Virus record (IMG/VR): IMGVR_UViG_3300045131_002929
Location: 82,618-146,617 of that record
Direction: 5' to 3' (one strand)
Source of the DNA: a virus
DNA: 64,000 nucleotides
Shown piece after piece: positions 50,086 to 58,104 of the stretch (within the stretch, counting starts at the first letter, position 1; the number at the start of each line of letters is the position of its first letter). Below the pieces are notes generated by a model. The model worked only from the letters and a program-made list of their open reading frames with translations, was not told the origin of the DNA and did not search any database. The position numbers were made by a program, and so were the translations under genes.

Positions 50086-51462
50086 ATGGCCAAAACAAAT
50101 CCGGATAGCTTGGTCAAGTTCGGCGGGCCGCACGCGGACTGGGTGCGGCTCAAGGCGTCGGCGGCCGAGATCATCGTGTTCGCGAAGGCGGCGCTGCTGG
50201 ACAAGCACCCGTTCTTCGGCGGCCTGACCGCGGGCATGCGGGCCGTGGTCGACCCGGGCACGCCCACGATGGGCGTGGCCGCCACGGACACGCTGTATTA
50301 CAACCCCGATTTCGTGCGCAGCCTGTCCGCGCCGGAGGCCGTGGGCGTCATGGCCCACGAGGTCATGCACGTGGCGCTGAAGCACGTGCTGCGCGCGCCG
50401 AAGATGGACCGGACGTGGAACATATCCGCGGACCTGGTGATCAACGCCATGCTGCTGCATGTCGGATTCAAGCTGCCGGCGGGCGGCGTGCTGCCGGACG
50501 GCGACGACAAGTACGCGTTCACGGCGGACCCGGCCAAGTGCGCCGCCCACGTGTTCCCCGACTGGGCCGGCTTCGAGCTCGCGCAGGGCGCGGCCGGCGT
50601 GACGATATCGAACTGCCGCGCCCGCCACATGGAGGAGGTGCACCGGCTGTTTACGGCCGTGTGCCGCGACGACCCGGACCAGCGCGGCGATGGCGACGGC
50701 AAGGCGGGCGAAGGCGAGGGCAAGGGCGACGGCGACCTGCCGGGCCGGCCCATCGACTCGCATGACTGGCGGCCGCCAGCCGACGAGGCCGAGCATGCCA
50801 AGGCGGAGCGGGCCGTCAACATGCGGGTGGCGCAGGCCGTGGACGCCGCCAAGCGCAAGGGCAGCATGCCCGGCGACTTGGAGCTCATGGTGACCGCCCT
50901 GCTGGAGCCCAAGGTGCGCTGGCAGGACGTGCTGCGCAACTACATGACGGCGGCGCTGTCCGACGAGCAGACGTGGGCCCGGCCGGGGCGGAGCTCGTTC
51001 GGGCTGGGCATGTACATGCCGGGCAAGGCCCGCGACGGCGGCGTCGAGTGCGTGATCCACATCGACACCAGCGGCTCGTGCTTCCAGCAGGGCCCGGAGT
51101 TCCTGTCGGAGGTCGTCGGCATCATGCGCGACGCGCAGGCCACCGGCCACCTGCTAATGTGCGACGCGGCCATCGCCGGGGAGTGGGACCTTGAGAGCCT
51201 GGACGCGGCCTTCGCGATGCCCAGCATCAAGGGCGGCGGCGGGACCAGCCACAAGCCGGTCGTGGACTGGATCCTGGAGCGGGCGCCGGACTGCAAGCTG
51301 CTGGTCACGCTGACCGACGGCTGCAGCGACATGCCCACGACGCTGCCGCTGCTGGGCCGCCATACGAGCGTGATCATCGCGCTGCCGGTCGACTGCGTGG
51401 GCACGGCCCCGCGGCTGGACCATCTCGGCACGGTGCTGCCCATTGAGTCCGACGCGTGCTGA
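50086..51462 (+). CDS. VWA-domain protein with HExxH metallopeptidase-like domain
   Basis: I take ATG 50086; a GTG at 50080 overlaps the previous stop. The 458-residue protein has GVMAHEVMHVALKH near residue 90 (HExxH plus a later His, a zinc-binding helix), a charged Gly/Asp/Lys-rich linker (about 200-225), and a C-terminal VWA domain with the MIDAS-like IDTSGSC (D-x-S-G-S) and later Thr/Asp positions (VTLTDGCSD). This layout matches the DUF2201-type VWA-like proteins paired with MoxR ATPases. It should bind metal and partner with the preceding ATPase. Confidence 0.82.
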   Translation: MAKTNPDSLVKFGGPHADWVRLKASAAEIIVFAKAALLDKHPFFGGLTAGMRAVVDPGTPTMGVAATDTLYYNPDFVRSLSAPEAVGVMAHEVMHVALKHVLRAPKMDRTWNISADLVINAMLLHVGFKLPAGGVLPDGDDKYAFTADPAKCAAHVFPDWAGFELAQGAAGVTISNCRARHMEEVHRLFTAVCRDDPDQRGDGDGKAGEGEGKGDGDLPGRPIDSHDWRPPADEAEHAKAERAVNMRVAQAVDAAKRKGSMPGDLELMVTALLEPKVRWQDVLRNYMTAALSDEQTWARPGRSSFGLGMYMPGKARDGGVECVIHIDTSGSCFQQGPEFLSEVVGIMRDAQATGHLLMCDAAIAGEWDLESLDAAFAMPSIKGGGGTSHKPVVDWILERAPDCKLLVTLTDGCSDMPTTLPLLGRHTSVIIALPVDCVGTAPRLDHLGTVLPIESDAC

Positions 51463-52019
51463 TAGAGCTGCGCGACGCGGCCGGGCTGGCGTACGAGCTG
51501 ATAAGGGTCGACCGCGGCGTGGCGCTGCGCTGGCCGGGGCCGGGGCTGCTGTTCATGCCGTTCCTGCTGGACGCCGGCCACGAGGCGGAGGCGGCGGAGC
51601 GCGTGACCTGGCGGCTGCACTCGCGGGCGCTGGCCCGGCTGTGGCTGGGCGGCGCGGCGCGGGTCAGGCTGCCCGGCCGGCCCGAGCTGACGTGCGCCAC
51701 CGACCTGACAGCCATGCTCGAGAAGTCCGAGGCGCTGCCGCCGCCGGCGTCGCCGCCGGACGCCTACGCGGTGTACGAGGAGTACGGCGAGGTGCGGCGG
51801 GTGTGGCTGAAGCGCGGCGGCTACTCGTCGACCTGCGCGCCCGTGCTGGCCACGCTGGCCCGCGACGGCCAGGGCGGCGACACGGCGCTATGGCCCACGG
51901 AGCCCACGCCGATGCGCGAGCGGCCGGGGCGGGTCACGGCCTGCCGCGGCAGGCGGGCCGCCGACGCGATGCTGCTACTAGAGAGGGAAGAGGCGCGTAC
52001 GCTATTGGGCGAAATGTGA
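51456..52019 (+). CDS. Unknown protein with C-terminal LLGEM ending
   Basis: GTG start overlaps the VWA gene's stop by 7 bases. The 187-residue protein is Arg/Ala/Gly-rich and ends ADAMLLLEREEARTLLGEM, similar to the C-termini of four genes at 61.5-63.7 kb (ADMAVLRTRLARRRLGAM). It may be a distant member of that paralogous family. Function unknown. Confidence 0.55.
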   Translation: MLIELRDAAGLAYELIRVDRGVALRWPGPGLLFMPFLLDAGHEAEAAERVTWRLHSRALARLWLGGAARVRLPGRPELTCATDLTAMLEKSEALPPPASPPDAYAVYEEYGEVRRVWLKRGGYSSTCAPVLATLARDGQGGDTALWPTEPTPMRERPGRVTACRGRRAADAMLLLEREEARTLLGEM

Positions 52020-52039
52020 AAAAGTAAAGGGGATTGGCG

Positions 52040-52087
52040 ATGAGCGACGCACTTGCGCGTAGCAGAAAGGTAGCAGTAGTAGCATGA
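52040..52087 (+). CDS. 15-residue mini-ORF
   Basis: ATG 52040 opens 15 codons (MSDALARSRKVAVVA), and its stop overlaps the next mini-ORF start as ATGA. GGGGATTGG precedes it. Such short relays between genes recur in this genome. Real translation is unproven. Confidence 0.25.
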   Translation: MSDALARSRKVAVVA

Positions 52088-52158
52088 CGCAAACGATAAA
52101 GCTGACGCTGATGTGCGACGTGTCGTGCGGCGAGCTGAACGCGCAAACCAAACAATAA
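52084..52158 (+). CDS. 24-residue mini-ORF with CxxxC
   Basis: ATG overlaps the preceding mini-ORF stop. Encodes MTQTIKLTLMCDVSCGELN plus five more residues. AGAAAGG lies about 20 bases upstream, and it ends 9 bases before the next gene. It could be a real micro-protein or only a translational bridge. Confidence 0.3.
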   Translation: MTQTIKLTLMCDVSCGELNAQTKQ

Positions 52159-52167
52159 GGAGTCAAA

Positions 52168-52419
52168 ATGGCCAAGATCATAACTGACAAGGAATTGCTA
52201 AAGGTGCTGGGTGGCATCATGAGTGCCACGGATGACAGGCAGACGTACTCGCGGCTGCTGGAGGATCTGGCGACCGTGGCGGCCGACTACACCGGCTGCG
52301 AGGTGGGCACGGTGAGCCCGCCCGACGACATCGTGGCCGCGTGGACCGTGGGCATAAGGGCGGGCGACGACCCGCTGCCGGAATTCTGGGCTAAATATGA
52401 CAAGGACGGCGAACTATGA
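52168..52419 (+). CDS. Unknown acidic 83-residue protein
   Basis: ATG behind AATAAGGAG. A soluble, acidic protein of 83 residues with a central YTGCEVGTVS segment. Its stop overlaps the next start as ATGA. It begins a long chain of coupled small genes running to about 57.7 kb. Function unknown. Confidence 0.55.
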   Translation: MAKIITDKELLKVLGGIMSATDDRQTYSRLLEDLATVAADYTGCEVGTVSPPDDIVAAWTVGIRAGDDPLPEFWAKYDKDGEL

Positions 52420-52595
52420 TCGAGGTAAGAATCGAGCGGGTGTTCGAGATCGTAATCGGCGACACCAGCGCCAAGCTGAGCGAGTCGGAGGCGCGCGACC
52501 TGGAGACCTGCCTGGCGGTCGCGCTGGCCATGCCGGCCAAGGTGGCCAAGCGCGGGCCGGGCAGGCCGCGGAAGCCGAAAGGCGGCGCGCAATGA
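52416..52595 (+). CDS. Small protein with AT-hook-like tail, 59 residues
   Basis: ATGA overlap on both sides. The 59 residues comprise a short alpha/beta part and the basic tail KRGPGRPRKPKGG, which matches the GRP core of AT-hooks that bind the minor groove of A/T-rich DNA. A DNA-binding role is likely; in a GC-rich phage an AT-hook could target AT-rich control regions or host DNA. Not matched to a known protein. Confidence 0.55.
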   Translation: MIEVRIERVFEIVIGDTSAKLSESEARDLETCLAVALAMPAKVAKRGPGRPRKPKGGAQ

Positions 52596-52840
52596 CTACG
52601 CCGCGCACGCTGACGATCATCCGCGACGACAAGTGCTGCTCGTCCGAGTGCCGTTGGCTGTGGGCCAGCACGTGCCTGCTGTTCCGGGACAACGGCGAGC
52701 CGCAGCACCTGTTCAAGAACGGCGACAGCCACACCCCATGCCCGGACTGCGACTACGCCATGGAGAACCTGGCGGACTTCCGGGCGCGGCGGCAGGCGCA
52801 GCAGGACGTCCTCGAGGACAACCTGGCGGTGTTTATATGA
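52592..52840 (+). CDS. Cys-rich small protein, 82 residues
   Basis: ATGA overlap with the previous gene. Contains CCSSEC, a further Cys, and CPDC, so probably a zinc-binding fold, followed by a charged helix. One of several Cys-rich mini-proteins in this region. Function unknown. Confidence 0.6.
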   Translation: MTTPRTLTIIRDDKCCSSECRWLWASTCLLFRDNGEPQHLFKNGDSHTPCPDCDYAMENLADFRARRQAQQDVLEDNLAVFI

Positions 52841-53655
52841 CTGAGACGGACTATAAGACACTGGCCAGCGATCTGGCGCTAAAGCTCGTCACGGAGCAGG
52901 CCAAGCGCGAGGCCGCCTTGTTGCGGTACGCGGCCGCCGAGAAGGCGCTGGCCGAGGAGAAGGCGGCCCGGCAGGAGATGCAGACGCTCTGGTCCGCTAC
53001 GCTGAGGAGCCAGGCGGCTAGCGCGGCCAGCGCCGCCGAGAAGGCCCTGGCCGAGGAGCAGGTCAGGCTCAAGGACGTGAAGAGGGAGCTGGCGGCTAAG
53101 CAGGCCAAGTGCGAGGCCATGGCGCGGGAGCTGGTGGATGAGCATGCCCTTATGATGGAGGCCAAGGGCCTGCGCGAGAATGCCGAGGAGGCGTTGGCCA
53201 GGGAGACGGCCCGGGCCGAGGCCGCCGAGCAGGCGCTGAAGGCACTGAAGGCGCTGACCGAGAAGATGGCCACCGAGAAGTTCCGGCACGAGGTCGACGA
53301 GAGGGCCTCCACCACCATCGACTGGATGAATGCCTCTGACGAGCTGGAGGCCGCGCTGCGCGCTGAGGCCGCCGCTGCCGTCGATGAGGCCCTCGAGAGG
53401 GCCGACCGGCTGACCGGCCGGTGGACGGCCGTCCCGCTCGTGGACGCGGATGGCAACCCGACCGCATGGCCCAACTACGCGGTCAGCATCGCTGGCGAGG
53501 ATGGCGCGGCAGCCATAGCGGCCGACATATCCACCCTAAAGGCCCACGAGCAGGCCATCACCGATGCATGCACGGAGCAGCTGCTCAAGAATATGGGCTT
53601 GACGTCGAATCCGCCGCCCACGTCCATCGGAGTCGACGTCAGGAGCGTAGGGTGA
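52837..53655 (+). CDS. Coiled-coil protein, 272 residues
   Basis: ATG overlaps the upstream stop. Residues about 15-180 are a long Ala/Glu/Lys/Leu heptad-like coiled coil, followed by a smaller globular end (WTAVPLVDADGNPTAWPNYA). The stop overlaps the next GTG. Coiled coils often mediate oligomerisation; no partner can be named. Confidence 0.6.
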   Translation: MTETDYKTLASDLALKLVTEQAKREAALLRYAAAEKALAEEKAARQEMQTLWSATLRSQAASAASAAEKALAEEQVRLKDVKRELAAKQAKCEAMARELVDEHALMMEAKGLRENAEEALARETARAEAAEQALKALKALTEKMATEKFRHEVDERASTTIDWMNASDELEAALRAEAAAAVDEALERADRLTGRWTAVPLVDADGNPTAWPNYAVSIAGEDGAAAIAADISTLKAHEQAITDACTEQLLKNMGLTSNPPPTSIGVDVRSVG

Positions 53656-53867
53656 ACGACGGCTGGCTGGTCGCCGTGCTCAAGGCCAAGGCCGAGTACG
53701 AGCAAGCGGCGACGCAGGCCAAGGCCGCGGACTCGGCCGACCTGTATCGCATCAGGTCGATCTACGCGGCGATGGAGAAGCGGCAAGCGGCCGTGCTGGC
53801 CAAGGCCCGCGCGTGGGCGCAGGCCGTGCGTGATAGCAAACAAGACGAAGAAGGGAGCGCGGTGTGA
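53652..53867 (+). CDS. Small helical protein, 71 residues
   Basis: GTG overlaps the upstream stop. A 71-residue Ala/Lys/Arg-rich helical protein with a charged tail (KQDEEGSAV). Its stop overlaps the next ATG as TGATG. Function unknown. Confidence 0.5.
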   Translation: MNDGWLVAVLKAKAEYEQAATQAKAADSADLYRIRSIYAAMEKRQAAVLAKARAWAQAVRDSKQDEEGSAV

Positions 53868-54457
53868 TGGAAATGACGGTGACGAAGACGCACGAGGCCG
53901 GCTACGCCCAGGCGCTGCACGGCCTGGGGCTGCCCAAGGGGCTTACGAGCCGGGTCAGCCCCGAGGCGGTCGCCGAGTCGCTGGCTATGGCCGCGGGCGG
54001 CGACACGCTGGGCGACAGGCTGATCCGCGTGTCGGTGAAGTGCGCCAGGGCGGGCAACGGCCATGAGTCGTACCTGGAGCTGATCCAGACGTGGTGGCTG
54101 ATCCGCGCGCCGCTGTTCTTCTGGCGGCAGATGGACCGCTACCGGATGAAGTCGCAGATTTCGGAGTCGACGATGCATACGCTGCGCGGCCAGGAGCTGG
54201 GCCAGGGCGACTTCCTGCACAGGCTCGACGAGGCCGAGCTGGATCGGCTGAACGCCATGATACGGGACCCGACCGCGGACAGCGAGGCCATCGCCGCCAG
54301 GCTGCCCAACGGGTTCATGCAGTCGCGGGCGGTGTGCGCCAACTACCGCGAGCTGGCCGCCATCATGCGCCAGCGCAAGGAGCATAAACTGGGGGTCTGG
54401 CGGACGCTCACCGACGAGGTGGCGCGCCAAGTGGACCACCCGGAACTACTTACATAG
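53867..54457 (+). CDS. Phage protein with HESYL/QMDRYRM/SESTMHT pattern
   Basis: ATG chosen at the TGATG overlap. The 196-residue protein has the segments GNGHESYLELIQ, FFWRQMDRYRM and QISESTMHTL. I have seen this pattern in widespread phage proteins that look distantly like flavin-dependent thymidylate synthase (ThyX), where a similar RYR/S-x-S motif contacts substrate. The resemblance is weak, and key ThyX signatures are not complete. Proximity to dUTPase would suit a nucleotide role. Confidence 0.5.
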   Translation: MEMTVTKTHEAGYAQALHGLGLPKGLTSRVSPEAVAESLAMAAGGDTLGDRLIRVSVKCARAGNGHESYLELIQTWWLIRAPLFFWRQMDRYRMKSQISESTMHTLRGQELGQGDFLHRLDEAELDRLNAMIRDPTADSEAIAARLPNGFMQSRAVCANYRELAAIMRQRKEHKLGVWRTLTDEVARQVDHPELLT

Positions 54458-54466
54458 GACAGCGAC

Positions 54467-54910
54467 ATGAGCGGACAAAAGAAACTCGTCATCGAATTCG
54501 CCATGGCGCCGGGCTGCGAGGACCTGGTGCCGACGCAGGCCAACCCGGACGACACCGGCTGGGACGTCAAACTGTCGATGGACTGGCTGGTCCGGGCCAA
54601 CGTGCCGACCGTCATGCCGACGGGCGTCGTGGCGCACCCGCCGGCCGGCTACGGCTTCACGCTGCGGCCCCGCAGCGGCCACACGTCGCGCGGGCAGCTG
54701 GTGCAGCTGGGCACGATAGACCACGGCTACGTCGGTGAGATCGGCGTCATCATGTTCTCCAACCGGCACATCCAGTTCCACCGCGGCGACAGCGTCGCCC
54801 AGCTGGTGCTGGAAAAGGTGCACGCCGCGACGGCCGTGGTCGTGCCGTGGGACACTAAACGCGAGACGGCCCGCGGCGCCAAGGGCTTCGGCAGCAGCGA
54901 CGCGCCATGA
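54467..54910 (+). CDS. dut: dUTP diphosphatase
   Basis: A 147-residue trimeric-type dUTPase. The five motifs are readable in order: DTGWDVKLS (motif 1), RPRSGHTSRG (2), GTIDHGYVGEIG (3), GDSVAQLVLEK (4) and RGAKGFGSS (5). It hydrolyses dUTP to dUMP and pyrophosphate, limiting uracil in DNA and supplying dUMP. Length fits the family. Motif 3 has His where Ser/Asp is common. The stop overlaps the next start as ATGA. Confidence 0.93.
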   Translation: MSGQKKLVIEFAMAPGCEDLVPTQANPDDTGWDVKLSMDWLVRANVPTVMPTGVVAHPPAGYGFTLRPRSGHTSRGQLVQLGTIDHGYVGEIGVIMFSNRHIQFHRGDSVAQLVLEKVHAATAVVVPWDTKRETARGAKGFGSSDAP

Positions 54911-55128
54911 AAGTCAAGCATAACGGCGTCATGGTGGACGTCTGCGAGAAGGGCTGCCCGGGCTACGCGTGCTTCTGGCCGCGCACCGACCCGGGCGTGT
55001 TCACGCAGGGCCAGGGCTACAAGTCGCGCGGCAGCGGCCCGGCGGGCTGGCTGTGCGGCACCCGGGAGATCCACGGATGCCCGGACAAGCCGGTGAGGAC
55101 AACAACCACAACCAAGGAAAAGCTATGA
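54907..55128 (+). CDS. Cys-rich small protein, 73 residues
   Basis: ATGA overlap on both sides. Four or five Cys (CEKGCPGYAC, WLCG, HGC), a Pro/Gly-rich middle and a Thr/Lys-rich tail (TTTTTKEKL). Likely metal-binding. Function unknown. Confidence 0.5.
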   Translation: MKVKHNGVMVDVCEKGCPGYACFWPRTDPGVFTQGQGYKSRGSGPAGWLCGTREIHGCPDKPVRTTTTTKEKL

Positions 55129-55325
55129 ACGAGAACAGGATGGCGAAGCTGCGGGACCTGCTGCGCGTGCAGGACCTCGACGGAAACTGGGACGCCAGCA
55201 GTTACATGCGCGGGCTGCGGAACGGGCTGGAGCTGGCGTTGGCCGTGCTCGAGGACCGCGAGCCGGCCTACAAGGAGGCCGCCGCCTTCAAGGCTATCAA
55301 GGAACGCGAGGCGACCGCGCCATGA
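55125..55325 (+). CDS. Small protein, 66 residues
   Basis: ATG overlaps the upstream stop and has AAGGAAAAG upstream. Helical, charged, 66 residues. The stop overlaps the ATG of a 10-codon mini-ORF (55322-55354), which leads to the next gene. Function unknown. Confidence 0.5.
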   Translation: MNENRMAKLRDLLRVQDLDGNWDASSYMRGLRNGLELALAVLEDREPAYKEAAAFKAIKEREATAP

Positions 55326-55354
55326 GCATCCTGGCGAAGGAGGCGGCTCCGTGA
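55322..55354 (+). CDS. 10-residue bridging mini-ORF
   Basis: MSILAKEAAP: its ATG overlaps the preceding stop (ATGA), and its stop overlaps the following GTG start (GTGA). It also contains the GAAGGAGG ribosome-binding site for the downstream gene. Probably a translational relay rather than a functional peptide. Confidence 0.3.
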   Translation: MSILAKEAAP

Positions 55355-55587
55355 AAGATCCACTGTCCAGGATCGCCAAGCTGTGCAGAGACAACATAGC
55401 GGCGTTCGGCAAGAGCTACGACCCGCGCTACCCGGCCAAGCCGGGCCAGGCCAAGGGCCGGCCGATGACCGGCGCCAAGGCGGAGGGCGCCGGAGTGGCC
55501 GCGTGCGCCGAGGAGGTGCTCGCGGAGATACGGGCCATCAGGCGGGAGAACAGGCGGCAGGCGGATAGTCAAAAGGAGCTTAGATGA
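55351..55587 (+). CDS. Unknown basic 78-residue protein
   Basis: GTG start with GAAGGAGG 12 bases upstream. A helical, Lys/Arg-rich protein with one Cys pair spread over the sequence and a basic amphipathic end (IRAIRRENRRQ). The stop overlaps the next ATG. Function unknown. Confidence 0.5.
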   Translation: MKDPLSRIAKLCRDNIAAFGKSYDPRYPAKPGQAKGRPMTGAKAEGAGVAACAEEVLAEIRAIRRENRRQADSQKELR

Positions 55588-55934
55588 AGACCACCGTAAT
55601 CAAGATAACCCGATTGGAGATCGAAAACAACCGCGGCCAGAAACTGCAGCTGGATCCGGACGAGGCGTTGGCCCTGGCCGACAAGCTGCCGGCGATCCTG
55701 GTGGACATGGGCATCGACACGGACATCAAGCGGCAGGCCGCGGCGCTCGAGACGATCTGCCCGTGGTGCGGCGGCAGGAAGAAGCCGGATCACCATATCT
55801 GCAAAAAGTGTGCCGCAGCCCTCGACGACGGCATCCACACCGAAATCGCTCAGGCCAAACACAAACATTCCATGGACGAGGCCGCGTACCACGCCGCTGT
55901 CAAGGAGATTTGGAAGCGCGAGGCCGCGCGATGA
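55584..55934 (+). CDS. Zinc-ribbon protein, 116 residues
   Basis: ATGA coupling on both sides. CPWCG...CKKC at residues about 62-82 is a clear zinc ribbon; the N-terminal half is beta-alpha and the C-terminal helix carries many Lys/His. Function unknown. One of the series of zinc-ribbon genes here. Confidence 0.6.
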   Translation: MKTTVIKITRLEIENNRGQKLQLDPDEALALADKLPAILVDMGIDTDIKRQAAALETICPWCGGRKKPDHHICKKCAAALDDGIHTEIAQAKHKHSMDEAAYHAAVKEIWKREAAR

Positions 55935-56011
55935 GCGACGACGCGCCGCTGACCATCGAGTCGGACGGCGGCGTGCTGATGCACGGCGGCCGCACGGTCC
56001 GCATCCAGTGA
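55931..56011 (+). CDS. 26-residue mini-ORF
   Basis: ATG overlaps the upstream stop and its stop overlaps the next GTG. Encodes MSDDAPLTIESDGGVLMHGG plus six residues. The coupling on both ends supports translation; the product may be a micro-protein. Confidence 0.35.
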   Translation: MSDDAPLTIESDGGVLMHGGRTVRIQ

Positions 56012-56403
56012 CGACGGACATCGACGGCGCGCCCATCGACGAGCACGGCTACGAATATCTGCGGCCGGGCTATCCGGGGGCGGACGCCACCTGGCAGGTG
56101 TGGGTGCCGCCGGGCGGGTGGCTATCCTGCGCGGACTACGGCGCCGACTGCGAGGATAGGACGCGGCGCAGGGCGTCCGCCGAGATCGACAAGCCGCGGA
56201 CTCCCTGGGACCAGCTGGACACGTGCAGGACCTACTACGTGACCTGCCCGTACTGCGGCCACGAGGACCGCGACGGCGGGGAGCTGTTCGGGTCCAGCTA
56301 CGACGACGAGGACGCGGAGAACGAATGCCACAAATGCAACAAGCTGTACTACATCAGCCGCCAGGTGGAGGCGGTCTACTCAACGAAAAGGAAAGGAGAA
56401 TAA
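56008..56403 (+). CDS. Zinc-ribbon protein, 131 residues
   Basis: I choose GTG 56008, at the GTGA junction. The N-terminal half is Gly/Trp-rich (YPGADATWQVWVPPGGWL). The C-terminal half has CPYCGHED...CHKC with about 30 residues between pairs, typical of a zinc ribbon. A GAAAGGAG site for the next gene sits at its end. Function unknown. Confidence 0.55.
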   Translation: MTTDIDGAPIDEHGYEYLRPGYPGADATWQVWVPPGGWLSCADYGADCEDRTRRRASAEIDKPRTPWDQLDTCRTYYVTCPYCGHEDRDGGELFGSSYDDEDAENECHKCNKLYYISRQVEAVYSTKRKGE

Positions 56404-56405
56404 GC

Positions 56406-56783
56406 ATGAACGATGAAGTGCTATCAGCGTGGGCGCGGAATAGAATCAAACAGCTGGAGGAGGAAAACCAGCGGCTGAAAGTCGAAAAGATCCGCGGGGA
56501 GCCCGAGCCGCGGATAGGCGCCCTGCGGTCGCAGCCGCGCGACGGCCACATTATCGTGCAGATATATCGCGGCCAAGCCATAGGGTGGGAGGACGTAATG
56601 GCTCCGTTGGACGCTCCGGGCAAACTGTCGGCCGACAAGCAATTTGAGTTGCGCGCCCACGTGGCCGCCACGCTGATGGCGGGCATGCTCTCGCGCCAGG
56701 GCGAGTACGTCGGCATGGTGGCGGACTCCGTGCGGATGGCCGACGAGCTGCTGGCCGAGCTGGCCGGGCAGGTGGCGCCATGA
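56406..56783 (+). CDS. Unknown protein with N-terminal coiled coil, 125 residues
   Basis: ATG behind GAAAGGAG. The first ~30 residues form a leucine-zipper-like helix (IKQLEEENQRLKVEK), then a small globular domain and a helical tail. The stop overlaps the next start. A dimeric regulator is plausible, but nothing confirms it. Confidence 0.55.
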   Translation: MNDEVLSAWARNRIKQLEEENQRLKVEKIRGEPEPRIGALRSQPRDGHIIVQIYRGQAIGWEDVMAPLDAPGKLSADKQFELRAHVAATLMAGMLSRQGEYVGMVADSVRMADELLAELAGQVAP

Positions 56784-57355
56784 CTGACAAATGGGCTGCG
56801 TTCTTGGAGGCCACGGCGGCCGCGGCCGAGGCCGCCGACGAGCTTACACGCGAGCTCGACGACGGCAGCGGCATGCCGACAAGCGCGGCCGCCGAGCTGC
56901 GGGCCGAGCGCGACCGACTGAGCACACTGGCCGACGAGGCGTGGGACGCGTTCGTTCAAGGCGATCCGCCGTGGCCGGCGGGCATGCCGCGGTGTCCGTT
57001 CTGCGGCTGCGCCACGGGCTACATCCCCGTGCAGGGCTGGGGCTGCCTGCTGGTGGAGTGCTGCGTGGACCGTGGCGGCTGCGGCGCCCGCGGCCCCTGG
57101 CGGGATAGCGTCTCGGAGGCCGTCGCCGAGTGGCGCAAGGTCTGCGAGCGTGCGAGCGTGGTCATAAAGCACTGCGACGGCAGAGTGCGCGGCGTGTTGG
57201 CGAACACGTCGGCCATCGACGTGCTGCTGGTGGACGACAGCGAATGCCCGGCGGACATGTCGCCGGCCGAGGTGGCCGAGACGATGGCCGAAATCGCGGC
57301 CAACCACCGCGTCGAGCTGCCGGTGGACACGCCGTGGGTGGCCGATGCGCTCTAA
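56780..57355 (+). CDS. Lar-like restriction-alleviation zinc-ribbon protein
   Basis: ATGA overlap. A 191-residue protein. Residues about 73-115 read CPFCG...WGCLLVEC...CGARGPWRDSVSEAVAEWR, which is the Lar-family pattern (CPFCG, aromatic strand, C, CGA, SxxEAxxxW). Lar proteins were first linked to relief of host type I restriction by altering modification activity. The N-terminal helical ~65 residues and the C-terminal ~75 residues are extra to the standard ~60-residue Lar domain, so the protein may have a broader role. Confidence 0.65.
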   Translation: MTDKWAAFLEATAAAAEAADELTRELDDGSGMPTSAAAELRAERDRLSTLADEAWDAFVQGDPPWPAGMPRCPFCGCATGYIPVQGWGCLLVECCVDRGGCGARGPWRDSVSEAVAEWRKVCERASVVIKHCDGRVRGVLANTSAIDVLLVDDSECPADMSPAEVAETMAEIAANHRVELPVDTPWVADAL

Positions 57356-57686
57356 CAAGTGCTCGCTGTGCGGCGTCGAGGCCGCTGTCACGTACGGCGT
57401 GAGCCGGCGGGCCACGCGCAAGGCGTTGCGGGCCATGGGCGCGCCGACCGCCGACATCGTCTGCCTGTGCGGGCCGTGCATGGACAAGGCCGCCGAGCTG
57501 GGCTCGAACCGGCCCGTGCCGGCGGCGGAGCTGTGGGAGCTGGGCGGCCACGCGGCCGAGCTGGCCCGCATGGTCGAGGCGTGCGCGCCGCTGCGGCCGG
57601 ATGGGCTTACTGGCGAACAGGCGTCGGCCGTAAGGGCCGCCGCCTACGAGCTGCGGGAGCGGCTGTCGCGGTTCCTGCGCCGATAA
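57345..57686 (+). CDS. Cys-rich protein, 113 residues
   Basis: The start lies inside the preceding gene. The N-terminus has CSLCG and CLCGPC, a likely zinc site, followed by Ala/Leu-rich helices and an Arg-rich end (RERLSRFLRR). Function unknown. Confidence 0.55.
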   Translation: MRSNKCSLCGVEAAVTYGVSRRATRKALRAMGAPTADIVCLCGPCMDKAAELGSNRPVPAAELWELGGHAAELARMVEACAPLRPDGLTGEQASAVRAAAYELRERLSRFLRR

Positions 57687-57708
57687 CAAATCAAACAAAG
57701 GGGATCGT

Positions 57709-58104
57709 ATGGGAATTCACGTAGGATTCGCATCGTTCCGGGACAGCGAGATCACGGAGCGGGAGGAGCTGCGGGCGGAGAACGCCAAGCTGCGGGCCGC
57801 CGCGGCGGCGCAGCCCGACCCAACCAAGTTCAGGATAATGGACCGCCGGCTCAGCGCGGACGGCAAATACACGGCGCTGGTGGCCATCTACGACGGCTGC
57901 ACGAACTACGAGGGCGTCAAGCTCCTCATCATGCGGGGCAACTGGCTCGACCGCAAGGTGGACCGGCTGGATCCGCATTTCAATCCTGGGTCGGCCGTGG
58001 TGGCCCGCTTCAGCCCGGACCAGGCGGGCACTGATCTCGCGTCGGATCTGTTCGGGTTCCGCGTGGGTCGGTTGGCCGACACCCGGATGTGGGACGCCAC
58101 TTGA
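57709..58104 (+). CDS. Unknown 131-residue protein
   Basis: ATG behind AAAGGGG. Helical N-terminus (EREELRAENAKLRAAAAA) and a beta-rich remainder. It is the last gene before the strong promoter at 58101, which overlaps its stop codon. Function unknown. Confidence 0.55.
   Translation: MGIHVGFASFRDSEITEREELRAENAKLRAAAAAQPDPTKFRIMDRRLSADGKYTALVAIYDGCTNYEGVKLLIMRGNWLDRKVDRLDPHFNPGSAVVARFSPDQAGTDLASDLFGFRVGRLADTRMWDAT

Noticed and set aside
49537-51150. 537-codon minus-strand frame opposite the MoxR/VWA genes
   Set aside because: It is an antisense artefact of GC-rich codons; the plus-strand ATPase and VWA motifs are unambiguous.
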